This document shows, one piece after another, positions 33,324-43,300 of a stretch of DNA of 64,000 bases (positions are counted from its first letter, which is position 1; each line of letters starts with the position of its first letter). Source of the DNA: an uncultured Selenomonadaceae bacterium (lineage in GTDB: Bacteria > Bacillota > Negativicutes > Selenomonadales > Selenomonadaceae); contig CALELM010000046.1 of NCBI GenBank assembly GCA_937902665.1, positions 9,602 through 73,601 of the forward strand, written 5' to 3'. The notes under the pieces are model-generated. The model saw only the letters and a program-made list of their open reading frames with translations. It was not told the DNA's origin and did no database searches. A program made the position numbers and the translations under genes.

Positions 33324-33350
33324 TTAACAAAATGGAAAATACTCCGATAT
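33324..33350 (+). promoter_or_regulatory. Flagellin sigma-28-like promoter P2
   Basis: TTAA (33324-33327), 15 bp, then TCCGATAT (33343-33350), with the same flanks CGCTTAA and ATGGGTA as P1. A transcript from here would have a leader of about 170 bases. Confidence 0.7.
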
Positions 33351-33468
33351 ATGGGTATAAGGTTCTCAAAGGTATTCCAAAGGTAATCAGCAGGCTTCTT
33401 GGAAGTTCAGGGATGGTCAGCTAGCAGCCGGACAGGGGCGGACATCAGCTTGCTATTATAAAGTCAGT

Positions 33469-33520
33469 AACGGTCAAGGAAGGCCGTTAGAAAATATTAA
33501 CAACTGTTTATCAGGGAGGA
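33469..33520 (+). promoter_or_regulatory. Candidate CsrA-binding sites in the flagellin leader
   Basis: AACGGTC (33469-33475) and GGCCGTT (33482-33488) form a seven-bp stem with one wobble pair, closing the hexaloop AAGGAA, so GGA is in the loop as CsrA prefers. A second GGA-rich element, AGGGAGGA (33513-33520), is the Shine-Dalgarno site. Two sites, one over the ribosome site, resemble the Bacillus hag arrangement. The rest of the leader (from 33360) has further GGA triplets but no gene. Confidence 0.6.
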
Positions 33521-33527
33521 ATTTATC

Positions 33528-34856
33528 ATGGCAATGGTAGTAAAGAACAACATGGCTGCAATCAGCACGCTGAACACTTTGAACAAGAACTCCAGCGCAT
33601 TGACGAAGAGCTTGGCAAAGGTATCTTCCGGCATGAAAATCAACAATGCAGCAGATGATGCTTCCGGTTATGCAATTTCCGAGCGTATGCGCGTTCAGAT
33701 CCGTTCCTTGGATCAGGCAAACCAGAACACGCAGAACGGTAACAGCATGATGAAGGTTGCAGAAGGCGCTGTTTCCAGCACGGTCGAGATTCTCAAGACC
33801 TTGAAGGAAAAGGTTATCAACGCAGCGAACGATACCAACACGGATTCTGACCGTGCTCAGATCCAGAAGGAACTTGACCAGAGCATTGACCAGATCAATG
33901 ACAATGCAAACATCACTTACAATGGCAAGTACCTTGTGGATGGTTCCCACAACAACAAGGTTACGGCTACTTGCACGGCACTCACGAACGAGAGCATGTT
34001 CTCCTCTACGGTGGGTGGTTCTGCATTGACAAGCCTGAAGAGCCGCAGCGGTGAGTCCCTCAATATCCACAGCACGGATAATGTGACGATTTCCTTCGTA
34101 AAGCAGGGCAGGACTTACACGACGACGTTCTCAATTGGTACCTGCACGTTGCAGAATGTTGTGGATGCTTCTTCAACAGGTAAGTGTGGCACGGAGACTC
34201 TTAGCACTGCAGCTCTTGTACTTACACAGACTGGTTCGCTCATTGGCAAGGATGGTTCTGGCAACTCTGTTTATACGGCAGACAATGGCCCGGCAGTGAC
34301 GATTGCAGCAGCTGGCACTGGTACGAACAACCAGATTTCCGGTATCACGATCAGCATCACGAACAATCAGGGTGCAATCAACAAGTCCGCAAACGCAGCT
34401 TTGGATGCATTTGAGGAGAAGATTCGCGCACAGAACACTTCGGATGACAATGCTATCGTCCTGCAGGTTGGCACGAAGGCAAATCAGGCAATCAAGATTG
34501 GCTTGACGGACATGCGTGCTGAGGCACTCGGTCTCAAGGGTACGGATGGTTCCACCCTCAACATCGCTACGCAGAAGAATGCAAATGCTGCTATCAACGT
34601 TCTTGACAGCGCAATCCAGAAGGCTCTTGACCAGCAGACGACAATCGGTTCTGTAGAAAGCCGCTTGAGCTACACGAGCAGCAACTTGACGACAGCTTCT
34701 GAGAACGTTCAGGCTGCAGAGTCCACGATTCGCGATGCAGACATGGCAAAGGAAATGACGGAATACACGAAGAACAACGTTCTTCTTCAGGCAGCTCAGT
34801 CGATGCTGTCTCAGGCAAACCAGAACAGCTCCGCTGTACTCAGCTTGCTCCAGTAA
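33528..34856 (+). CDS. hag: Flagellin
   Basis: The 442-residue protein has conserved D0/D1 ends: N-terminal VVKNNMAAISTLNTLNKN with KINNAADDASGYAISERMR, and C-terminal ESTIRDADMAKEMTEYTKNN with SMLSQANQNSSAVLSLLQ. The central region (about 145-365) is rich in Ser, Thr, Asn and Gly and is a plausible surface for O-glycosylation. It contains three Cys (in TATCTAL, IGTCTLQ and GKCGTET), which is unusual for a flagellin. GGGAGGA precedes the ATG. Expression is likely set by tandem sigma-28-like promoters and CsrA-FliW. Confidence 0.97.
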   Translation: MAMVVKNNMAAISTLNTLNKNSSALTKSLAKVSSGMKINNAADDASGYAISERMRVQIRSLDQANQNTQNGNSMMKVAEGAVSSTVEILKTLKEKVINAANDTNTDSDRAQIQKELDQSIDQINDNANITYNGKYLVDGSHNNKVTATCTALTNESMFSSTVGGSALTSLKSRSGESLNIHSTDNVTISFVKQGRTYTTTFSIGTCTLQNVVDASSTGKCGTETLSTAALVLTQTGSLIGKDGSGNSVYTADNGPAVTIAAAGTGTNNQISGITISITNNQGAINKSANAALDAFEEKIRAQNTSDDNAIVLQVGTKANQAIKIGLTDMRAEALGLKGTDGSTLNIATQKNANAAINVLDSAIQKALDQQTTIGSVESRLSYTSSNLTTASENVQAAESTIRDADMAKEMTEYTKNNVLLQAAQSMLSQANQNSSAVLSLLQ

Positions 34857-34885
34857 TCCGTTTCGTTTCGTACAAGGTTACTACC

Positions 34886-34916
34886 AAACCCCTCTCCTTT
34901 GGGAGAGGGGTTTTTC
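34886..34916 (+). terminator. Strong intrinsic terminator after flagellin
   Basis: AACCCCTCTCC-TTT-GGGAGAGGGGTT is an 11-bp GC-rich stem followed by a T-run. The next gene, first of the glycosyltransferase island, starts only 30 bp beyond. Confidence 0.93.
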
Positions 34917-34945
34917 TTGAATAAAAATGAGAAAGGGACGTTCCT

Positions 34946-37900
34946 ATGAAAATTACTGCCTGCTATATTACGAAGAACGAAGAAGAGAACCTGCCAAGCT
35001 CCTTGGAATCCATACGGGAGGTGGCAGATGAAATCATCGTAGTAGATACTGGTTCGGTGGACAGGACGGTGGAGATTGCGCAATCGTATGGGGCAGCAGT
35101 GTATCGCCATCCATGGCAGGATGATTTTTCAGAGCCGAGAAATGTAGCTTTGGAACATGCGAGCGGAGAATGGATCTTGTTTTTGGATGCGGATGAATCC
35201 TTCCTGCATGTGGAGCATTTGCGTGAGGCAATGGAACGGATGATGGAGGAAAAGCCTTCGGTGGAGGTTTGGCTTGTTCCTTCTTTTCATGTGGACAAGA
35301 GAAATTTGGAGCGTGTGCAAAGCATTTCGTATGTCACGAAATTGTTTCGGAACAGGAAGGATATACGATACCATGGCCGCATCCATGAGAATATCCGAAA
35401 GGATGGCGGAGAGCTGGAGCTGGGATATGCGAGTGAAGCATTAGCCATTCGGCATACGGGATATTCTGCTTCCTTGTCCAAGGAAAAGGCATTGCGAAAT
35501 TTGAGGATCTTGGAACAGGAGATAGAGCGGTACGGCAAGCTTCCGGGTTATGATTATTATTTAGCAGACTGCTACTATTCCTTGGAACGCTATGAGGAGG
35601 CACTTTCCTGCGCAAAGAGCCAAGCAATGGGAGATGTGCGAATGATTGGTCATGAGAGCCATGCGCATCACCTTGCCTTGGAGTGCATGAGAAAGCTAAA
35701 GACTCCGCTTGACGAGCAGCTGGCGTGGGTGGAGCAGGCGAAGGAGGAGTATCCCTTGCTGCCGGACTATTATGCGGAGCGTGGGATGCTCCTGAGCAGC
35801 ATGGGACGGCTGGAGGAAGCAGAGAAGGAATTCTTGGAGGCATTGCTTCGCTACGAGGGAAAGGAATATCCCCCCTGCCAAGGGAGTATTTTTACGGAGC
35901 AGGTGGCGGCGAGAGCGAGTGTAAGGCTTGGTGAGATTGCTTCCCGTCTTGGAAAGAGGGAGGAAGCGAAGCAGTATTTTGCAATAGCGGGGAGGTATGA
36001 TGCTTTGGATGGGGAAGTAGCTAGGAAAAGGAAGGAATGTCTTGGCGTAGAACGGAGAGCGGACGGGATCCGGATCTCTGCTTGCTATATGGTGAAGAAC
36101 GAGGCGGACAACTTAAAGCGCTCTATCGAGAGCATCAGGGAGGAAGTCGATGAGATCATCGTGGTAGATACCGGCTCGACGGATGGGACGGTGGAGATGG
36201 CGCAATCGTATGGGGCAGAGGTTTATTTTCTTCCTTGGGCGGATGATTTTTCTGCACCGAGGAATGAGGCGCTTTCCCATGCCACGGGAGACTGGATTAT
36301 TTTCTTGGATGCGGATGAGTATTTTACGGAGGAAACGAAGGGGAATCTCCGCAGGGTTGTCGCATCAGAAAAAAAGGGAAATCTCTTGCTGGTTCCTGCT
36401 GAGCAATATGACAGCACGACTGGACGGCGGCAGATTGTCATCTATTCGCCGCGAATCTTGCGATGCCAGGAGGGACTGCATTATGTTGGCAGGATCCATG
36501 AGGAGATTCGCGCTTGCGGCCGCATTGTGCTGCCGGTATGCCAGCTGGCTCCTGCGGACTTGAAATTGATCCATACTGGATATTCCAGCTCGCTGACGCA
36601 GAAGAAGGCAGAACGGAATTTGAAGATCTTGCTGCAGGAGCTGGAGGACACGGACGATGAGGAGCGGCGCAATCGGCTCTATATGTATTTGGCAGAAACC
36701 TATGCAGGATTGGACAAGAACGAACTGGCAAAGTATTATGCGAGGAAGGACATTGCCTTGGGGCGGCAGCCTATTGTATATGCGAGCCGTTCCTATCGGA
36801 TCCTGCTGCACTGCTTGGCACAGGAGAAGGATGCAGGAAAGGAACGTTTGAGGGTTTCGGAGAAAGCAACGGAGGATTTTCCGGAGGTGCCGGATTTCCA
36901 TGCAGAATTGGCACAGTGCCTAGCGGATGATCTCCAGTATGAGAAGGCGGTCAGGGAAGCGGAAAAGGCTCTTTCTTCGGTGAAGGATTACTGCTGGATC
37001 GAGCCGATGGAGATGGATGAGGAGGCTTTGCGCCTCTTGACACACAGGAAAGAAGTATGGGAAAGGATACAGGAGAGAGCAAGTCATATCAAGGTATCTG
37101 CGTGCCTTATTGTGAAGGATGGGGGAGAGGATTTCAAGCTTTGGAACAAGAATGCGGATGCCTATGCTTTTGAGAAGATCGTGGTGGACACTGGCTCAAC
37201 GGATGGAACGGCAGAGCTTGCGGCTGCTTGCGGCTGCAAGGTATATCCGATGGAATGGCATGGGGACTTTGCGGCGGCGAGAAATGAGGCGCTTTTCCAT
37301 GCGACAGGGGACTGGGCAGCTGTGCTTGATGCAGATGAGGAGTTCATAGAGCCGGAGAAGGTACGCCCGTACCTTGCCCGCATGGAGCTTAGTTATGGGA
37401 AAGCGGATGCTGTTATGGTGCCGATCATTCACATTGATACGGATGACGGGAATCGAGAGATCAAGCGAGCTCCCTATACAAGGCTTCTTCGCATGGGGAG
37501 GGGACTGCATTACCAAGGGAGAGTGCATGAGAGACTGGTAAAGCAGGTCGGTGAGGTATGCCTTTTTGCAGAAGAGGAAAAACTGGCGATTCGTCATACG
37601 GGGTATTCCTCCGGACGTATCTTAGGGAAGCTGCAGAGAAATTTGGAACTGCTGCAAAGAGAAATCGCAGAGCATGGAAAGAAGCCCCAGCATGACAGGT
37701 ATTTGGCGGATTGCTATTATGGCATGGGAGATTACGCAAAGGCTTTGGAGCATGCGCAGATGGCTTTGGGAGGAGCGGTATCCCTTGGGGCGCAGAGCGA
37801 TTTGTGCAGGATGCTTCTTTCCTGCATGAAGGAGTTGGAGACTCCGAAAGAGGAGCAGATTGCTGTTGCACGGCAGGCGGTGGAGAACTATCCCGATTTG

Positions 37901-38911
37901 CCGGATTTTTATGGCTTGCTGGGACTCTTGCTTTTGGAAAGCGACAGGGAGCAGGCAGTCTCCCTCTTGGAACAGGCAATCAATCTTTTTGAGAATTCAG
38001 CTTCCAGTGGGGAGGCAAGCCAGTTTGCCGATTTTGCAGATGAGGTATTTGCGGCATTGGCGGAAGTATGCCTGCCTGACCAGAAAGCATGGGAGCTTGC
38101 TAAAAAGGCACTGCACTGGAATCCAAGAAATGAGAATGCCTTGGATGTGATCTGTACCTGCAAGGAAGGGACATCGGATGGGGAACTATTGGAGCTTCTT
38201 CAGGAAATGCTGGGAAGAGACGAAAAACAAGTGAGATACTTGGCAAGGTTTGCAGAAAGCTATGGAAGGATTGGGCTTTTGGAAGAGGCGGAGCGAGTGT
38301 TGCGTGAGGAATTCCAGCAGGATGCCTGCCTGACGGAAACCTATCAGAGATGGAAGGAAAACGGAGAGGCTGCTTTAGGGGAATGCTTTACGTTTGCTGC
38401 AGAAAATATCAAGAAGCTGCCGCCTGTCATGGTGTGCTTGGAGCAGGAAAAAACGATGCCTGCGAGGAAGCTCTTAAAAGAAGCAGAGAAGCAGCTGCCG
38501 CCTTCGATGCAGGTGCTTTGGAGGTGCTACAGGGAAGGTGAGGTGCCGGATTCCTTCAACAGGCAGGATGGATTTGATTTTTTCATGGAGGCTTTTCTGG
38601 ACTGGGGAACAGAGGAACAGCTGGAGCGGTTCCTGTCACTGGCCGGTGCTTTGGAGGAGCAGGACGTTTGGGAGCTTGGAACAGCTCTCTTTGTGCGCAG
38701 GCGGTGGCAGGGCGTGATTGCCCTGCAGTCCATGTTCCCTGCGGATTCTCCGTTGGCAAATGAAGAATTTTGGTATCGGCTCGGCGTATGCTTTTATGAG
38801 CTTGGCGAGGAGGAAACGGCACAGGAGTGCATGGAAAAGGCGCTTTCCATGTGCGAGGATCATGCAGGAGCAATTTCCTATATGGCATGGATGAGAGGTG
38901 AGAGAGCATGA
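34946..38911 (+). CDS. Three-domain GT2 glycosyltransferase with TPR repeats
   Basis: The 1321-residue protein has three tandem GT2 catalytic modules. Module 1 starts at ACYITKNEEENLPSSL, with VVDTGSVDRT and FLDADES. Module 2 starts near residue 375 with ACYMVKNEADNL, VVDTGSTDGT and FLDADEY. Module 3 starts near 714 with ACLIVKDGGEDF, VVDTGSTDGT and VLDADEE; its nucleotide-binding TKNE motif is eroded. TPR-like helices follow each module and fill the C-terminus. GT2 enzymes transfer a sugar from a nucleotide donor. Position just after flagellin suggests glycan building on flagellin. It overlaps the next gene by four bases (ATGA). Confidence 0.88.
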   Translation: MKITACYITKNEEENLPSSLESIREVADEIIVVDTGSVDRTVEIAQSYGAAVYRHPWQDDFSEPRNVALEHASGEWILFLDADESFLHVEHLREAMERMMEEKPSVEVWLVPSFHVDKRNLERVQSISYVTKLFRNRKDIRYHGRIHENIRKDGGELELGYASEALAIRHTGYSASLSKEKALRNLRILEQEIERYGKLPGYDYYLADCYYSLERYEEALSCAKSQAMGDVRMIGHESHAHHLALECMRKLKTPLDEQLAWVEQAKEEYPLLPDYYAERGMLLSSMGRLEEAEKEFLEALLRYEGKEYPPCQGSIFTEQVAARASVRLGEIASRLGKREEAKQYFAIAGRYDALDGEVARKRKECLGVERRADGIRISACYMVKNEADNLKRSIESIREEVDEIIVVDTGSTDGTVEMAQSYGAEVYFLPWADDFSAPRNEALSHATGDWIIFLDADEYFTEETKGNLRRVVASEKKGNLLLVPAEQYDSTTGRRQIVIYSPRILRCQEGLHYVGRIHEEIRACGRIVLPVCQLAPADLKLIHTGYSSSLTQKKAERNLKILLQELEDTDDEERRNRLYMYLAETYAGLDKNELAKYYARKDIALGRQPIVYASRSYRILLHCLAQEKDAGKERLRVSEKATEDFPEVPDFHAELAQCLADDLQYEKAVREAEKALSSVKDYCWIEPMEMDEEALRLLTHRKEVWERIQERASHIKVSACLIVKDGGEDFKLWNKNADAYAFEKIVVDTGSTDGTAELAAACGCKVYPMEWHGDFAAARNEALFHATGDWAAVLDADEEFIEPEKVRPYLARMELSYGKADAVMVPIIHIDTDDGNREIKRAPYTRLLRMGRGLHYQGRVHERLVKQVGEVCLFAEEEKLAIRHTGYSSGRILGKLQRNLELLQREIAEHGKKPQHDRYLADCYYGMGDYAKALEHAQMALGGAVSLGAQSDLCRMLLSCMKELETPKEEQIAVARQAVENYPDLPDFYGLLGLLLLESDREQAVSLLEQAINLFENSASSGEASQFADFADEVFAALAEVCLPDQKAWELAKKALHWNPRNENALDVICTCKEGTSDGELLELLQEMLGRDEKQVRYLARFAESYGRIGLLEEAERVLREEFQQDACLTETYQRWKENGEAALGECFTFAAENIKKLPPVMVCLEQEKTMPARKLLKEAEKQLPPSMQVLWRCYREGEVPDSFNRQDGFDFFMEAFLDWGTEEQLERFLSLAGALEEQDVWELGTALFVRRRWQGVIALQSMFPADSPLANEEFWYRLGVCFYELGEEETAQECMEKALSMCEDHAGAISYMAWMRGERA

Positions 38912-40380
38912 AGATTTCGGCAGTAACGATTGCAAGGAATGAGGCAGAAAATCTTCCGCAATGGCTAAAGAGCGTAAAGCAATATGCCGATGAAATTATT
39001 GTCGTGGATACCGGTTCAGAGGATGCTACGGTGGAGATTGCGAGAGAAGGCGGCGCAAGGGTGGAGTTTTTTGCATGGTGCAATGATTTTGCGGCGGCAA
39101 AGAATTTTGGCATTGAGCAGGCAAGCGGAGACTGGATTGCCTTCTTGGATGCGGATGAGTATTTTGATGATACGGATGCGCCAAAGGTGCGTTCCTTGCT
39201 GTCGACATACCACAACCAGCCGAGGGTGGTTGCGATTACTTTGAAGCTTGTCAATATTGACAAGGACACGGGAAGGAACATGGGGACCTCCTTTCCCTGC
39301 ACGAGACTGTTTCGGAACGTGCCGTGGATTCGTTACGTCGGTTCGATTCATGAGAACCTGAGAAACATAACTCCTGAGAAGGAGGCAGAAATGAAGCTCG
39401 TTTCGTGGCTTCGGATCTACCATACGGGATATTCCGCCTCGGTCATCAAGCTAAAATCAAAACGGAATTTGGACATGATTTTGGACAGGCAGAAAAGGAT
39501 AGGTTTCCAGCCCTTGGACGATTATCATCTTATGGACAGCTATTATTCCCTTGCTGATTATGAGAAGGCAATCTATCATGCCAAGCGGGCGGCCGCAGAT
39601 CGCTATCAGCCGCTTGGCACGGAGCAGCGTATTTATATGGTGTGGCTGCAATGCATGATGCTGATAAACGCACCAGCAGACGAATTTGAGGAGATCTTGA
39701 GGGAGGCAAGGGAAAAATTTCCGCAGGCAGCCGCCTATTGGTTCTTGGCAGGTTCTGCGAAGTGGAAAAGCAAGGATTATCTGGGTGCAGAGCGTGAATT
39801 CATGGAAGGGTTGCTGCTCTATGAGCGCAATGGGTGCGAGGACGATTCGGCAGAGCGGCTTTTGCCCATGACTTATGAGTATTTGGGAGAGATTTGCTAT
39901 ATGCAGCATCGCTTTGAGGATGCGAAGGCATTTTTGATGGAGGGCTTGCGCTGGAAGAAGCAAAGCTCCCACATGCTATGGATGTTGCTGGGACTTTGGC
40001 AGGGCGATGCAGAGGTGGAGATAATCCAGCGGCTGAACAAGCTTTATGACAGGACGCAGGATGCCGAGTTCCTTGTGCAGGTGCTGAGTCGGACAACACT
40101 TTATCAAGCGACCTTGTATTATGACCGCTTGGCGGGCAATGTTCTCGGAGACGTTGGGCGATATCTGCGCTCTGGGCATGCAAATGCCGCTGTCGCAGGT
40201 CTTGTCACGGAATTGGAGCGTTCTTATGTGGCAGGACATTCGCTGGCAGGAATTCTTCAGGGGCAAACGGCATCGCTCATGGAGTATCTTTTGCCGCCGG
40301 TTTATCGGCAGGAGGGAGAAGCTTCTTCTGCGCGCATGCGGAAGCGTTTGGAACGGATGAGAAAATATTGGATGGATTAG
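38908..40380 (+). CDS. GT2 glycosyltransferase with TPR region
   Basis: The 490-residue protein has one GT2 module at residues 1-220: AVTIARNEAENLPQWL, VVDTGSEDAT, FLDADEYFDD and RNVPWIRYVGSIHENL. A TPR-like helical region follows. It resembles single modules of the preceding three-module protein, so the two probably arose by duplication. The start overlaps the upstream stop by four bases, and the next gene is 15 bp downstream. It probably acts in the cytoplasm, since no membrane segments are visible. Confidence 0.86.
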   Translation: MKISAVTIARNEAENLPQWLKSVKQYADEIIVVDTGSEDATVEIAREGGARVEFFAWCNDFAAAKNFGIEQASGDWIAFLDADEYFDDTDAPKVRSLLSTYHNQPRVVAITLKLVNIDKDTGRNMGTSFPCTRLFRNVPWIRYVGSIHENLRNITPEKEAEMKLVSWLRIYHTGYSASVIKLKSKRNLDMILDRQKRIGFQPLDDYHLMDSYYSLADYEKAIYHAKRAAADRYQPLGTEQRIYMVWLQCMMLINAPADEFEEILREAREKFPQAAAYWFLAGSAKWKSKDYLGAEREFMEGLLLYERNGCEDDSAERLLPMTYEYLGEICYMQHRFEDAKAFLMEGLRWKKQSSHMLWMLLGLWQGDAEVEIIQRLNKLYDRTQDAEFLVQVLSRTTLYQATLYYDRLAGNVLGDVGRYLRSGHANAAVAGLVTELERSYVAGHSLAGILQGQTASLMEYLLPPVYRQEGEASSARMRKRLERMRKYWMD

Positions 40381-40395
40381 GACGGTTGGAGCGGT

Positions 40396-43300
40396 ATGGA
40401 GCTACGGGACAGGATTTATCAGGCATTGGATGCAAGGCAGTTTGCCTCGGCACGGGAGGCGATTGCGGAACTGAAAGCAGAAGCACCTGCGGAGGCAGCG
40501 GGGCTTTTGGTGGCACTGGAGATTGAGGACGGCTGTTTGGATGAGGCGGCTGTTTCCTTGGAGGAGTTGCGTCAGCTGTCGCCGCAGGATATTTATACGA
40601 GGTTCTTGGAGGCAAGGCTTGCTTTTTCCCTTCATGAGTACCAAAAGGCAAGGCACATTTTGGAAGAGTTGCTGGCAGGTGATATGCCCGCCATATACTT
40701 GGAAAAGGTGCTGAACCTTTACGGTCAGTGCTGCAGGCTCTTCGGGGATTGCAGGGGGGCAGCAGAGAGCTATCGCTTGGCATCCGAGGTCGTTCCGTCA
40801 CGGGAGCTGAAGGCACTGGAATACAGTGATTATCTGTTTAACCTGCACTATCTTCCGCAATCGCTTTGGGAGCAGAAACGGGAAGCCATCGGTTTTGGCA
40901 GGCTTTTTTCGGATGTCCCATGGTTTTTGCAAGGGTTTCCCGTGCGGGAGAAAAAACTTCGGATTGGGTATCTTTCGGGCGATTTTCGGAATCATGTGGT
41001 GCTTCGGTTTGTCTATGCCTTTTTTTTGCAGGTGGATAAGGAGCGGTTTGAGGTCTATGCTTATGCGAACCATTTGGAGGATGCATACAGCGAGCATCTA
41101 AAAACTCTGGTGGATGGCTGGAGAAATATCTATGGCATTTCGGATGAGGAAGCGGCACGACTGATTTACGAGGACGAGATTGATATCCTTGTCGATTTTT
41201 CAGGGCATACGAAGGGAAACCGCCTGCCTGTTCTTGCGAGAAAGCCTGCGCCCGTGCAGATATCAGGGGTTGGTTATTTTGCTTCGACTGGGCTTCCTTC
41301 GATGGATTATTTTTTGAGCGATGCTTTTTTGGCAGAGGGAAATGCGCAGGATGGGTTTGCAGAGGAGCTTCTGGTCTTGCCGCAGAGCCATTTTTGCTAT
41401 ACTCCCATGCAGGAGGAAAACCTTCCGTGCATGGCACCGTTCGAGAAAAATGGATATGTTACCTTTGGAAGCTTTAATAATTTTGCGAAGGTCAATGATG
41501 AGGTTCTGCTGGTGTGGAGCAAGTTGCTTCGGGAGATGCCGACGGCAAGGCTCCTTCTCAAGGCGGATGCCTTTGCTTTTGAGGATACGAAAGCTGCGGC
41601 GTTGGAGAGATTGGTGCAGGCAGGGCTGGATATGCGTCGGGTAGAATGCCGTGCATGGTCTGAGGAATATCTTGCTGAGTACGGGGATATGGATATTGCA
41701 TTGGATCCATGGCCGTATCCAGGGGGCGGAACGACCTGCGATGCGCTCTATATGGGTGTTCCCGTGGTGACGATGACGGGAGCAAGCCAAGGGGAACGCT
41801 TTGGGGCGAGCCTTTTGCAGAATCTCGGGCTTGCAGAGCTTGTAGCGAAAGATACGGCAGAGTATGCAAGTATTGCACTGGCACTGGCAGAGGATCGGGA
41901 GGCACTGTCGATGCTTCGCAAGAACCTTCGAGACATGATGCAAAATTCGCCGTTGATGGATGTTTCGGGGTATCAGGAGAGCTTGGCAGCTGCGTATCAA
42001 ATGGTGTGGCATCATTATTGCGATACGCAGGAGGAACTTACCTATGCAGAGCAGAGGATCTTGCTCTCCCGTATCGAGAAATGGCAGGAGCAGGGCGATC
42101 GGAGGCAGGCTGTCTCTGGAATGTCAAGGATCTTGGCAGGCTCCCAAAATCTGAGCCTTTTGTTTCGGCTGGCGGAGATCGCTATAGATGGCAAGGAAAT
42201 TTCTATCGTGGAGGAAACTGCAAGGCAGATGGAGCAGTGCGGTCCAAGGCAGGGGGCAACGCTTCTGGTGCAGGCATATTTATGTTCCATGAAGCATGAA
42301 GCGGAGAAGGCACTGCTGTTTTCTGAAAGGGCAAGAAATGCCGGCACGCTGGATAATGTGCAGATGGGAATGGCATGGCATTTGACGGCAAGCCTGCAAA
42401 AAGAGCAGGGAAAGAGAGCCCTTGCGGCACATTCCTATTTGGAATCGAGCCGCTGGCAGGCAGCAAAGGAAAATGCTTTGGCAGAATACAGCAATTATCT
42501 TCTGAACCTGCATTACGGCGGTGAACGGGAGATATTCAGAACTGCGGCAGAGGGATATGGGATCTTGCTTGCAGATGTGAAGCGGTATTCTCACGACATG
42601 GCACGGCATAGGCATGCGAGACTTCGCATAGGATATATTTCTCCTGATTTTTGCCGTCATGTGGCGGCATGCTTTGCAGGCGTGTTTTTTGCATCGGCAG
42701 ATTCGCAGGTGTTTTCGGTCTATGCTTATTCGCTCTCCATGGAGACGGATGCTGTGACGGAGGAGTTCCGTTCCCGTGCAGAGCATTTTATCGACCTTTC
42801 CGGCATGGATGCAGAGAAAGCGGCAAGGCGCATTTACGAGGATGAGATTGATATTTTGGTGGATCTTTCCGGACACACAGGAGGAAATGCGCTTCCCATT
42901 TTGGCAAGAAAGCCTGCTCCCGTGCAGGTTTCCGGCATTGGTTATTTTGCGACTACGGGACTTTCAGCGGTGGATTATTTTCTGTCAGATGTTTCTTTGG
43001 CAGAGGCTGGCGCGCAGAGGGATTTTGTGGAACGGTTGCTGGTCCTTCCGCAGAGCCATTGGTGCTACCGCCCTGTGGCTGGGATGGAGCGTCCTGCAGG
43101 ACCTGCACCGTTTCGGAAAAATGGATACATTACCTTTGGCAGCTTGAGCCATTGGGACAAGATTACGGATGAAATGCTCCTTGCGTGGGCAGAGATCTTG
43201 AACCGTGTGCAGGGGGCAAGGCTTTTCTTGAAATGCGGGGTATATTCCAATGAGGAACGGCTGCCAGAGGTTAAGAGACGCTTGCAGGAGGCAGGGATTC

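Noticed and set aside
34857..34945. Promoter for the glycosyltransferase island
   Set aside because: TTGAAT near 34917 has no -10 at a workable distance before the start at 34946.
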